Source: Acanthochromis polyacanthus
Lineage: Eukaryota > Chordata > Actinopteri > Pomacentridae
Reading direction: 5' to 3'
Length of the DNA stretch: 64,000 nucleotides
NCBI RefSeq assembly: GCF_021347895.1
Contig: NC_067135.1
Coordinates: 27,357,945-27,421,944, forward strand
Shown here: positions 10,475 through 20,876 of the stretch, in pieces
Position numbering within the stretch: position 1 is the stretch's first letter
How the letters are laid out: each line of letters opens with the position of its first letter
Made by a program: the position numbers and the translations under genes
Notes under the pieces: model-generated
Told to the model about the DNA's origin: nothing
Databases searched by the model: none
What the model saw: only the letters and a program-made list of their open reading frames with translations

Positions 10475-10850
10475 GTGGGGGTGGAGAACCCAAGCGCAGG
10501 CAAACAGGCAGACCAAGAAGTGATAACAAAAAAGGGTTTTTATTTAGGAAAACTCCACAAACACAAATACAGTGACTGTAACTGGGGCAGCAGGGCAAAA
10601 ACCAAATTAACTAAAGCTATGGCACCACAAGGCTAAATACAATGAAGCAGAAGGGAAGTACTCACATTACAGAGGACTCAAAATCGAGGGAGCAAAAACC
10701 TGACTGAAGTAATCCAAACGACAGGGTCCAAAGGGGGTAATCCACAAACGGAAGAATAAGCAAAGGTCCAAAAACAAAAGTAGTCCATAGGTGGGGAACA
10801 GAGGCTGTGGCAACACGTGGACATGGCAAACAATGATCCGGCGAAGACTT
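10475..10850 (-). repeat. Fragment of the same LTR family as 4469-5090
   Basis: Shares the order of blocks with the LTR at 4469-5090: GAACCCAAGC...GGCAGAC, TTTATT-rich R region, GTGACTGTAACTGGGGCAG, AGTAGTCCA, then GGGGAACAGAGGC, CATGGCAAACAATGA and CGGCGAAGACT. Homology stops at about 10850, so the outer (5') part of the LTR is missing and both termini are unclear. Confidence 0.6.
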
Positions 10851-11154
10851 AGGCCCCATCCACACGAAGACAAAATGCTTAACAGTTTCAAAAATGATCG
10901 CCATAAAGACAAAGGCGTCTCAGAAAATGCGTGCGTCTACATGAATGCACTCGATACGCATGGAAGCGCTGTAAAACACAGGCCAGACTTCTAGGGGCGC
11001 TGTAACGATATGACGGAAACACGTGCAAACAGAAGAAAAAACAGTGGGCATGCGCACTTGTGACAAAAATTGTAAACAGAGACCAAGCCGGGAAGTAAAT
11101 AAAGTGCCGTAATGTGTCCTCGATAATTGTTTGTTCAACTCGGTGCTGGATAGT
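10851..11154. other. Probable DNA-transposon/MITE end, truncated
   Basis: Begins AGGCCCCATCCACACGAAGA, which resembles the terminal repeat of a fish MITE family with GGCCCCGTCCACAC-type ends. The matching right end is not found before the Rex3 element begins at about 11155. No coding sequence. Confidence 0.35.
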
Positions 11155-13544
11155 TTTCCCAGTAGGCCCACCACCTGCAGGGCAGGAAGTCGGGGTTGGG
11201 TGCTATGTACACTGGGCAGTAGGCAGGAGCGGGCGCCTGGGCGTGCCGGCCCCTGGTGGCATAGACTAACTCTGGGGACGTGGAACGTCACCTCACTGGC
11301 GGGGAAGGAACCTGAGCTGGTGCGGGAGGTGTAGCGATACCGACTAGATATAGTTGGGCTCACCTCCACGCACAGCAAGGGTTCTGGAACCAGAATCCTG
11401 GAGAGGGGTTGGACTCTCTCCTACTCCGGAGTGGGTGAAAGGCGCCGGGCGGGTGTGGGGATACTCACAAGCCCCCGGCTGAGCGCCACTTTGTTGCAGT
11501 TCTCCCCGGAGAACGAGAGGGTCGCCTCTCTGCGACTTCGTGTTGGCAGAGGGGAAAACTCTGACTGTTGTCTGTGCGTATGTGCCGAACCGCAGATCAG
11601 AGTATTTGGCCTTCTTGGAGTCTCTGGTGGTGTCCTGGAAGGGGTACCGCCCAGGGATTCCATAGTTCTCCTGGGAGACTTCAATACTCACGTGGGCAAC
11701 GATGGAGAAACCTGGAGGGGGGTGATTGGGAGGAACGGCCTGCCCGATCTGAACCCGAGTGGTGTTTTGTTGTTGGACTTCTGTGCTAGTCATGGATTGT
11801 CCATAACAAACACCATGTTCGAGCATAAGGTTACTCATAAGTGTACATGGTACCAGAGCACCTTAGGCCAAAGGTCGATGATTGACTTATAGTCGTATCG
11901 TCAGACCTGCGGCCCGTATGTCTTGGACACTCGGGTGAAGAGAGGTGCAGAGCTGTCAACTGATCACCACCTGGTGGTGAGTTGGATCCGATGGTGGGGA
12001 AGACTGCCAGACAGACCCGGTAAACCCAAATGTGCCTGTCCGTAGGGTTTTCAACTCCCACCTCCGGAAGAGTTTCTCCTGCATCCCGGGAGAGGTTAGG
12101 GACATGGATTCTGAGTGGTCCTTGTTCAAAGCCTCCATTGCAGAAAGCTGCTAGGAGCTGTGGTCTGAAGGTCACTGCTGCCTGTCGCGGCGGCAATCCA
12201 AAGACCCGCTGGTGGACACCAGCGGTGAGGGAGGCCGTCAAGGCGGAAAAAGGAGACTTTTTGAGCCTGGGTTGGCTCGGGGGTCTCCCGAAGCAGCTGA
12301 CAGGTACCAGTTGGCCAAAAGGGCGGCAGCTGTGGGCGGTTGTGGAAGCGAAAACTCGGGTGTGGGAGGAGTCGGGGAGGCCATTGGAGAAGGACTTTCG
12401 GTTGGCCTTGGGGAAGTTCTGGCAAACTGTTCGATGCCTCAGGAAGGGGAGGCAGGGCTTCGCTCAGGCTGTGTACAGTCGGGGTGGAAAACTGTTGACC
12501 CGTATTGAGGATATCGTCGAGTGGTTGGAAAGAGCACTTCGAGGAACTCCTGAACCCGATAAACACGTCCTCTATGGAAGAGGCAGAGCCTGAAGACTCC
12601 GGGGATCTTCGTCCATATCCGTGGAAGAGGTCGCCGAGTAGTTAAGAAACTCCTCGGTGTAAGGCGCCAGTGTGGACGAGATTCGCCCTGAGATGCTGAA
12701 GGGCTCTGGACATTGTTGGACTGTCTTGATTGACACGTCTATACAATGTCGCGTGGGCATCGGGTACAGTACCTGTGGAGTGGCAGTACCGGGGGTGGTG
12801 GTCCCATTTTTAAAAAGGGGGACCGGAGAGTGTGTGATAACTATCGCGGTATCGCGCTTCTCAGCCTCCCTGGGAAAGTTTACTCTTGGGTGCTGGAAGG
12901 GAGGATCCGACCGATAGTCGAACCTCAGATTCAGGAGGAGCAATGCGGATTCCGTTCTGGTCGTGGAACAGCGGACCAGCTCTTGACCCTTGCAGAGCTG
13001 CTGAGGGGTCCTGGGAGTATGACCTGCCAGTCTACATGTGTTTTGTGGATCTGGAGAAGGCCTATGACCGTGTCCCTCGAGGGGCTTTGTGGGGGGCACT
13101 GAGGGAGTATGGGGTCACGGGCTCGTTGCTATGAGCCGTTCGGTCCCTGTACGACCAAAGTGAGAGCTGTGTCCGCATACTCGGCACTAAGTCAGACACG
13201 TTTCTGGTGGGTGTTGGACTCCGCCAGGGCTGCCCCTTGTCTCCAATCCTGTTTGTGGTTTTCATGGACAGGATTTCAAGGCGCAGTCGTGGTGAGGAGG
13301 GTTTTCGGTTTGGGAGCCTCAGGATCGCATCTCTGCTTTTTGTGGATGATGTGGTTTTGTTGGCGTCCTCAGACCGTGACCTCCAGCACGCACTGGAGTG
13401 GTTTGCAGCCGAGTGTGAAGCGGCAGGGATGCGGATCAGCACCTCCAAGTCGAGGCCATTTCTCTGCCGGAAACCGGTGGATTGCTCCCTCCGGGTTGGG
13501 GGGGAGTTGCTTCCCCAAGTGAAGGAGTTTAAGTATCTCGGGAT
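11155..13544 (+). mobile_element. Rex3 (RTE-clade) non-LTR retrotransposon, inactive copy
   Basis: Endonuclease motifs occur in order: LTLGTWNVTSLAGKE (about 11265), [28 protein letters not shown] (about 11660), STDHHLVVSWIRW (about 11955). The RT follows: VVPFLKRGT/VVVPIFKKGD (about 12800), EEQCGFRSGRGTADQL, CFVDLEKAYDRVPRGALWG (about 13035), VGLRQGCPLSPILF, LFVDDVVLLAS (catalytic, VDD rather than the usual ADD) and GELLPQVKEFKYLG just before the gap. The QGCPLSP region corresponds to where Rex3 PCR primers are commonly placed. The frame shifts repeatedly and stops occur (such as TAG at 11890), so the copy is dead. The 3' part is lost in the assembly gap. Confidence 0.88.
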
Positions 13545-13596
13545 NNNNNNNNNNNNNNNNNNNNNNNNNNNNNNNNNNNNNNNNNNNNNNNNNNNN
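13545..13596. other. Assembly gap (52 N)
   Basis: Run of N inside the Rex3 element. The sequence on the two sides is in opposite orientations relative to Rex3 (see the next entry). Confidence 1.
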
Positions 13597-13648
13597 GCGA
13601 CCAGTCCACCTCTTGCTCATTTTCCTATCCTCGTGAACAAGATCGGGA
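13597..13648 (-). mobile_element. Inverted Rex3 shard beyond the gap
   Basis: The minus strand reads GATCTTGTTCACGAGGATAG and then AAAATGAGC...GGTGGACTGG, encoding LVHEDRKMSKRWTGR. This is the piece that should directly follow FKYLG in Rex3, as seen in the other copy at about 39750. Here it is inverted relative to the left side of the gap. It could be a real fold-back or a gap-filling/assembly error. Confidence 0.7.
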
Positions 13649-14302
13649 CATTTATTATTAAAACTATACCCTGATGTATTGGACTGTCTGAACAACTGGG
13701 GACATATTAACACACTCACAACTTATTCTGTTTTACACCAATTGGGGACATTTAATGTATTTAAAACTATTGAGCCCTGTATATTGGCATATCCAAACAA
13801 CTGGGACATTTAACACACTTCACACATGATCTGTTACACCAAATTGGGGACATTTGTGCACTATTGCCTAGCCAAACAACTGGGGACATTTAACACACTC
13901 ACACATATTCTGTTTACACCAAATTGGGGACATATATTCACTTAAAAACTATAAACCCTCTGATGTATTGGACTGTCTGAACAACTGGGGACATTAAACA
14001 CACTCACACTTATTCTGTTTACACCAAATTGGGGACATCTATGCATTTCAACACTGTTTCCACAATATATAAAATATATCTATTTAATAAAAAGTCTAAC
14101 TTAACAATTATCACATCAATCACACAAGCTGTTTGAACCACTGTGACAAGCCATCCCGAATACTTTTTTTTTTAGGCAGCAGAGACATACTTGCTACAAT
14201 GTGGACTCACACAGCTGATCACAGATCAGGTGGTGACCTCAGAATAAACCAAGGAACAAAACTGATTGATCTCTAGCCATCAAAAGAGAAACAGTCACAT
14301 AC

Positions 14303-14413
14303 CTTATTTATATCAGAGGACAGTGGCTCCACATGTTCCTCAGGACCCGGCACCTGATGGCTGCTGTTTGGATCCTCATCCACTGATGTGGCCACAGGAG
14401 AAGTGGAAATGTG
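14303..14413 (-). CDS. SET gene exon 4, copy 1 (farthest), with candidate last exon 14194-14214
   Basis: Third identical copy of the exon. The acceptor context differs from copies 2 and 3 by one base (TATCGAACAG instead of TATTGAACAG). Donor GTATGT is intact. About 3 kb from exon 3, at the outer end of the array. It may be used or may be a silent duplicate. Confidence 0.55.
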
Positions 14414-15591
14414 CTGTTCGATAAATGGAGAGAAAAGACATATTCTTGTCACAAAGCAGCATGGATATTCCATTATTCAGCGAACATGGTATGAGTTTCT
14501 GAGACATACATCAGTGATGGATGATATGTTCACAATAGTAAAGCCTGGTGAGATGCAGTTATACAAGCTAATGATTTGAGCTGAGAATAATTAACATACA
14601 AAAATGTTATCCTAACCAACCTGAGAAATATCTATGTATTTAAAACTTTTCACCACCAATCTATAGGTCTATCCAAACAACAGGGGACATTAAACACACA
14701 CACTTATTTTGTTTACACCCAATTGGGGACATTTATGTATTTAAAACTATTGAGCCCTGTATATTGGCATATCCAAACAACTGGGGACATTTAACACACT
14801 CACACATATTCTTTTTACACCAAATTGGGGACATCTATTCACTTAAAACTATAAACCCCTGATGTATTGGACTATCTGAACAACTGGGGACATATAACAC
14901 ACTCACACTTATTCTGTTTACACCCAATTGGGGACATTTATGTATTTAAAACTATTGAGCCCTGTATATTGGCATATCCAAACAACTGGGGACATGTAAC
15001 ACACTCACACATGATCTGTTACACCAAATTGGGGACATTTGTGCACTATTGGCCTAGCCAAACAACTGGGGACATTTAACACACTCACACATATTCTGTT
15101 TACACCAAATTGGGGACATATATTCACTTAAAACTATAAACCCCTGATGTATTGGACTGTCTGAACAACTGGGGACATTAAACACACTCACACTTATTCT
15201 GTTTACACCAAATTGGGGACATATATTCACTTAAAACTATAAACCCCTGATGTATTGGACTGTCTGAACAACTGGGGACATTAAACACACTCACACTTAT
15301 TCTGTTTACACCAAATTGGGGACATCTATGCATTTCAACACTGTTTCCACAATATATAAAATATATCTATTTAATAAAAAGTCTAACTTAACAATTATCA
15401 CATCAATCACACAAGCTGTTTGAACCACTGTGACAAGCCATCCCGAATACTTTTTTTTTTTTAGGCAGCAGAGACATACTTGCTACAATGTGGACTCACA
15501 CAGCTGATCACAGATCAGGTGGTGACCTCAGAATAAACCAAGGAACAAAACTGATTGATCTCTAGCCATCAACAGAGAAACAGTCACATAC

Positions 15592-15702
15592 CTTATTTAT
15601 ATCAGAGGACAGTGGCTCCACATGTTCCTCAGGACCCGGCACCTGATGGCTGCTGTTTGGATCCTCATCCACTGATGTGGCCACAGGAGAAGTGGAAATG
15701 TG
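15592..15702 (-). CDS. SET gene exon 4, copy 2, with candidate last exon 15483-15503
   Basis: Identical 111 bases with the same acceptor and donor as copy 3. The downstream 21-base candidate last exon is also kept. Being phase 0 at both ends, it could be joined in series with the other copies (adding 37 residues each time) or be used as an alternative end. Only transcript data can tell. Confidence 0.6.
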
Positions 15703-16239
15703 CTGTTCAATAAATGGAGAGAAAAGACATATTCTTGTCACAAAGCAGCATGGATATTCCATTATTCAGCGAACATGGTATGAGTTTCTGAGACATACAT
15801 CAGTGATGGATGATATGTTCACAATAGTAAAGCCTGGTGAGATGCAGTTATACAAGCTAATGATTTGAGCTGAGAATAATTAACATACAAAAATGTTATC
15901 CTAACCAACCTGAGAAATATCTATGTATTTAAAACTTTTCACCACCAATCTATAGGTCTATCCAAACAACAGGGGACATTAAACACACACACTTATTTTG
16001 TTTACACCCAATTGGGGACATTTATGTATTTAAAAATATTTAAACCCTGTATATTGGCATATCCAAACAACTGGGGACATTTGACACACTCACACATATT
16101 CTTTTTACACCAAATTGGGGACATCTATTCACTTAAAACTATAAACCCCTGATGTATTGGACTGTCTGAACAACTGGGGACATATAACACACTCACACTT
16201 ATTCTGTTTACACCCAATTGGGGACATTTATGTATTTAA

Positions 16240-16772
16240 CCCCTTAAGCTTCAGTGTACCGCCGGCGGTACACCTACTAATTTGCATAGGAATTTCAAGA
16301 ATGTCCGACGGCTGCAAACACGATTATACAAACACTACACGCCGATGGAAAGCTTAGATTCTCATGAATCCGCCGGTATAAACCACTTTCAGATGCGATT
16401 ACCACAGCGGGTGAGAAAAACACATTTGTCCGACAAAAATGAATATTCATCCATCCGTTCTCTATACACGGCTTCAACGCACACAGCGCGACTCACATTT
16501 CTGGGTTTATTATTACACACAAAAAAAAAATTCCACAAAAAACGGCCATAATCCAACCTTTTGCATCCAGATGACACAAGCCAGTAAACTATTTTGTCCA
16601 AAACATGTCCTGAAGTCGGTATAAAATCCCCAAATCAGTCATTTTCAAGGAAATGCACCTCGCGATGCCCGTCCAATATTCCCCGTACTTTTCGTAATTT
16701 TTTTTATTTAAAAATAGAATATTAGCGATTTTTTGTACTGAAAACGGCTGGAATTGACTGAAGCTTAAAGGG
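16240..16772. mobile_element. piggyBac-type MITE (533 bp) with TTAA target duplication
   Basis: Starts CCCCTTAAGCTTCAGT and ends with its inverse (ACTGAAGCTTAAAGGG), flanked by TTAA at 16236-16239 and 16773-16776. The empty site, TGTATTTAAAACTATTGAG, occurs in other monomers of the same array (for example near 14734), so the insertion is defined to the base. CCC...GGG ends plus TTAA fit the piggyBac superfamily. No transposase ORF is present; the ORFs inside are short and without motifs. An 18-bp perfect palindrome lies near the left end. Confidence 0.85.
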
Positions 16773-17233
16773 TTAAAACTATTGAGCCCTGTATATTGGC
16801 ATATCCAAACAACTGGGGACATGTAACACACTCACACTTATTCTGTTTACACCAAATTGGGGACATATATTCACTTAAAACTATAAACCCCTGATGTATT
16901 GGACTGTCTGAACAACTGGGGACATTTAACACACTCACACTTATTCTGTTTACACCAAATTGGGGACATCCATGCATTTCAACACTGTTTCCACAATATA
17001 TAAAATATATCTATTTAATAAAAAGTCTAACTTAACAATTATCACATCAATCACACAAGCTGTTTGAACCACTGTGACAAGCCATCCCGAATATTTTGTT
17101 TTTTAGGCAGCAGAGACATACTTGCTACAATGTGGACTCACACAGCTGATCACAGATCAGGTGGTGACCTCAGAATAAACCAAGGAACAAAACTGATTGA
17201 TCTCTAGCCATCAACAGAGAAACAGTCACATAC

Positions 17234-17344
17234 CTTATTTATATCAGAGGACAGTGGCTCCACATGTTCCTCAGGACCCGGCACCTGATGGCTGCTGTTT
17301 GGATCCTCATCCACTGATGTGGCCACAGGAGAAGTGGAAATGTG
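17234..17344 (-). CDS. SET gene exon 4, copy 3 (nearest), with candidate last exon 17125-17145
   Basis: A 111-bp phase 0-0 exon preceded by an acceptor (TATTGAACAG) and followed by a donor (GTATGT). It encodes HISTSPVATSVDEDPNSSHQ and then VPGPEEHVEPLSSDINK, an acidic Ser/Pro-rich tail. Exon 3 also ends in phase 0, so splicing gives an open frame. A possible terminal exon is at 17145-17125 (acceptor GTGATCAG; LCESTL then TAG); this last exon is inferred from frame and site only. The exon sequence is identical in all three copies. Confidence 0.65.
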
Positions 17345-17526
17345 CTGTTCAATAAATGGAGCAAAAAGACATATTCTTGTCACAAAGCAGCATGGATAAA
17401 CAGATCACTAAGTCACACTGATCATTTTTCTCTGGATGTGACGTTAGGTATCTGAAGTGAAGTCATCACAGCCTATCATCCTATCTACAATTTACATTGG
17501 AACAGATGCGTCATGAGTTGTCATAC

Positions 17527-18948
17527 CTGTTTGCGCCAAGGCCAATCACAATGCCCATAATCGTATGTGACTTCATCTCCTGGGACAATGTCTTGAACTG
17601 CAAAGAGACAGAGGTGTGGCATCCCGTCCAGTTGAACTGTTCGCATTTTGCAGTTTGGGTTTTTGTGCTCATCATTGACCAGTCTTCCAAGTGACTGGTC
17701 CTCCAGAGATGCATCAAGGCTAGTAAGGAAGAAACAGTATTATTGGCCAGGAGAAGGTTCTCCTGCCTAACTTACGAGCACATTTGTGTAGGGGATGCCT
17801 GCGAACAATGACACTCCTATGCTTTTCCTTTGCTTTTAAAAGTGACAATGTCAGCGGTAAAAGAATCAAAGTAATGACAGAGAAAAAAGGGAAAAAGTAA
17901 GCAGATAAAGCAATGACAATGTGGCGTTTAATGTGGGCGGTAAAAGCAACAATAAAGTGCATCTCAAAAGCAATGGCAATGCACTAATCATAACAAATTA
18001 ATGTGCTTTATGAAAGCAACAGTATTCGATTATTTTTTTCATTTGTCTTAATATCCCTGCTTTGATTAGCCTTTTCTTTTAGATTTTTTTATTAATATTG
18101 CTTTATATAGCTACATAATTTAGTTTTAATATTATTTTTAACCACAAGTAATGCTATTGTTAAAATTAATTTGTATTTCTACATTAATTAACCTGGTCTT
18201 TTTGTTATCATTTTTAAGTAATATTGCATTATATAGCCACAATATTTAACTAATTTGTTTATAAGCACTTTTCCTCTTATTTTTTAATTAATTATTTTGT
18301 ATATATATTCTCTGCTTTTATTATCATTTTTTTATGGATTAATTTTCTGATTAATATTGCTGTATGTGGCAGCATTATTTTTTTATTTATATAATAATCT
18401 TTATATTTCCAGTTTTATTTGTTTTTTTCCCTTTATAAATTTGTTTTTGTAATTATACACTCTCAATACTCCATAGCTAACAGCAGAGAAAAAGGCATAT
18501 CTAGTATTACTTACCACCAAGATTTCCCTTTCCATTGAAAATCAAAGAGATATGCTGCAGCACGTTCACTGTAGGTCTCGGCAACAGGACGACTGTCTGG
18601 AGTAAAAAGTTTCCCCCTGTACTCTACAACAAAATCTCCTTTGCTGAAAGGTATGGAAGCGAAAACACCTCGTCCTGTAAGAGAAAATGAAAAACAGCTA
18701 TGTTCACAGAATCAATCAGACTAATGTTATATCTTTAACACTGAAGCTCATATTAATGAATTATGAATGAATACATGTTTAATAACCCATTAGGCAGATA
18801 AAGACTGACCTTTAAAAGAGTTCACAAACACCTCTCTAAGACCCTCCTTGTCAGTTTTAAGTCTTATGTGCTTTTCTGCATCCTGTTGTGGTGAGATCCG
18901 CAGCCTCCTTCTGGAGGGATTCTTCAGGCTGCTGCCACCATCAGCCAT
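17527..18948 (-). CDS. KMT5A-like SET-domain protein gene, exons 1-3
   Basis: Three minus-strand exons splice cleanly. Exon 1 is 18948-18810 (ATG; MADGGSSLKNPSRRRLRISP..., donor GTCAGT, phase 1). Exon 2 is 18674-18515 (acceptor TCTTACAG, donor GTAAGT, phase 2). Exon 3 is 17719-17527 (acceptor TTACTAG, donor GTATGA, phase 0). They give 164 residues. The SET fold spans about residue 47 to 160: GRGVFASIPFSKGDFVVEYR, then GRLVN at 111-115, CKM at 123-125, HLCLFAVQDI and GDEVTYDYG at 147-155. KMT5A-type enzymes mono-methylate lysine (histone H4 K20) using S-adenosylmethionine. The usual Asn-His-Ser after GRL(I/V) is replaced here by Asn-Asp-Glu-His, so activity is uncertain. The 46-residue N-terminus is basic. 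Introns are AT-rich without other features. The protein continues into one of three copies of exon 4. Confidence 0.8.
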
Positions 18949-19539
18949 CGCCTAACCTGTTTGGACAAATGAAGTCTGAATTTTCAGAAACTTTAATACA
19001 TCACCTAAAAGATGTGATATTAGGAATATTGAATACAAATTATATCTCTTTTTAAAAAGTTTTTTATCAATTCAGAATTACAATAACTCACTGCAAAACT
19101 ACTAAACTACACAAAGCACACAAAGGTTTCTTACATTTAAGTTTTGCATAATTTATTAAAATGCAATGGCAAAAGACATTTTATTCTTAAATGTTGAATT
19201 ATTTCAAGCTAAAATAGCATTAATTTTGCTCCAAAACTGTCCCTACAATGTGAGGCAAATTATCTAAATGTGTATATTAGATTTTTTTTTTTTTTTGCTT
19301 TCCTTTTATTATCTTATTAAAAATAAACCACCAGCTTCTATGGCTGGAGGTTTAAGTTTTTACCAAAAGAGGAACAAAATGTCCCTCTGCATCTAAAACT
19401 GAAATTGTATTTCAAAAATGTAGTCTTTGCTATTCTCTCCTCTGATATATTGCTAAAGATTACCTGTCTGTTATTCAGACGCACACAGCTCTGTCCTCAT
19501 GGCAGCATTGATCAAGATGGCCCATATTTAATTACTCAT
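18949..19539. other. Upstream region of the SET gene; no coding sequence seen
   Basis: AT-rich sequence between the ATG of the SET gene and the 190-bp repeats. It probably contains the 5' UTR and perhaps an intron of that gene. Just upstream of the ATG the minus strand reads AAACAGGTTAGGCG, which could be an acceptor followed by leader sequence. Confidence 0.35.
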
Positions 19540-20095
19540 GACTGGCCTTTGGACGCAGAGGGCTAAATCATCTACATAAGAATAATTATGGTCTTTAGTA
19601 CGTTTATAATGAACTGTATTTCATGTTAAAGCCTTTACAAAAGCTCTGGTGCTCTACAGGTACCTGGGTCCCCGACAGTTACCTGTCAAGAGTTTTCCCA
19701 CGAGTGCGCAGCTATGAGCCAACAGTGACTCGTGACTAGCCTTAGCTAGGACACGGAGGGCTAAACCATTCAAATACCACGTAATTAATGTCTTCAGCAG
19801 GTTTATATAGACTGTATTTCATGTAAACACGTTAACAAATGCTCTACTGCTCTACAGTCACCAGAGACCCCGATAGTTAGCTGTCAGAGTTTTTCCACGT
19901 GTGCGCAGCTATTAGCCAAGGTGACTCATGACGAGCATTAGCTTCCATGCAGAGGGCTAAACCATTCAAATAACACATAATTCATGTCTTCAGCAGGTTT
20001 ATAATTACTGTATTTCATTTTTACACCTTTAAAAAAAAAGCTCTGGTGCACTACAATCACCTGGGTCCCCGATAGTTACCTGTCAGTCTCCCCTC
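19540..20095. repeat. Three tandem ~190-bp repeats upstream of the SET gene
   Basis: Blocks recur in order three times: GAGGGCTAAA(C/T)CAT (19558, 19757, 19942), CAGGTTTATA...CTGTATTTCATGT, GCTCTGGTGC(T/A)CTACA (about 19637, 19832, 20040) and CCCCGATAGTTA(C/G)CTGTCAG. Copies are clearly diverged. They end at a GC-rich stretch (20096-20180), which may be the promoter of the minus-strand gene. Confidence 0.8.
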
Positions 20096-20774
20096 GTGTG
20101 CTCAGCGAGAGCGGACTCCATCGGCGGCACTTTTGGACCGCACCAACTATCCCGGCCGAGGCGGGGGCGGGGGGGGTCGAGGTATGATGTTATAATAGAA
20201 GAACAAACATCGACCTATAATATTATTAATAATCACCACATGTGGAAATCTGATTCATTTAAAACGACTAAAGGAGGACCATTAAAAATTATCTTGGTAA
20301 AAAAAAATCTAGAGGGACACCAGACTTTTATCATTGACTTTGAAGTCCCCCCTGTGTGGAGCATACCAACCACGGGCGCGCTTTGTGGCCAGATCAGTTC
20401 ATTTTTTTCCCCCAGGATTGTAATTTGCTTGGATTCACTGTTAATGAACTTGGCAGTTCTTCTGTAAATAAAGACCTGCACCTTAAGGGCTAATATCTTT
20501 CCTTGGAGCAGAAAAAGAGACTATTTTGATCCAGCAATAACATGAGATACCGATGCTGTACTTTTCAAGTTTGCCAGACCTGATATCATCCAAAAATAAG
20601 TTGATATAAATGTACTTATCATTTTATATTTATTTTTAACTAAATGTAAAATGATGAGGCCGCTGTGCCCAGTTAGCCCATGTTATGTCTGCTGCTGTCA
20701 GTGTTTTTTAAAGCTTTTTTTTCTGGTAAATTGTCATTATTTAGAGCTGCTGCTCTGCAAATGTACTAAGTTAT
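20096..20774. other. GC-rich block (candidate SET-gene promoter), then unremarkable sequence
   Basis: About 20096-20185 is rich in CpG and has G-runs (GGCGGGGGCGGGGGGGGTCG), unlike its AT-rich surroundings. That fits a CpG-island-like promoter for the gene on the minus strand, but no TSS signal is proven. 20186-20774 has no recognisable gene. Confidence 0.35.
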
Positions 20775-20825
20775 TGAATCAGAATCACTTTATTCATCCC
20801 CGAAGGGAAATTCAGTATTCATATA

Positions 20826-20873
<48 letters not shown>
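20775..20873. repeat. Rex1-type 3' tail fragment and (TA)n microsatellite
   Basis: TGAATCAGAATCACTTTATT...CCCCGAAGGGAAATTCAG matches the tail found at the 3' end of the Rex1 copy near 26700. It is followed by a pure TA run at 20819-20873. Probably a very short 5'-truncated Rex1 or SINE insertion (minus orientation). Confidence 0.65.

Positions 20874-20876
<3 letters not shown>

Larger units (their letters stand above)
13649..17100. repeat. GGGGACA-rich tandem array in three blocks, interleaved with an exon module
   Basis: Monomers of about 80-105 bp carry two GGGGACAT motifs in the contexts AACAACTGGGGACAT and CCAAATTGGGGACAT, separated by ACACACTCACACTTATTCTG. They fill about 13649-14045, 14640-15335 and 15935-16985. 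Between the blocks lie near-identical segments that contain a 111-bp exon of the SET gene. The distance between the first two exon copies is 1,289 bp. Between the second and third it is 1,642 bp, or 1,105 bp after removing a MITE and its TTAA duplication. The remaining difference of 184 bp equals about two monomers. So this is a higher-order tandem duplication with monomer gain or loss. Confidence 0.9.

Noticed and set aside
14388..15868. Repeated plus-strand ORFs (63 codons, twice) in the satellite array
   Set aside because: They are antisense to the splice-bordered exon 4 copies of the SET gene and owe their repetition to the array duplication.
13649..17100. CRISPR-like look of regularly spaced repeats
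   Set aside because: Monomers are contiguous 80-105-bp satellites without unique spacers, in a eukaryotic genome.
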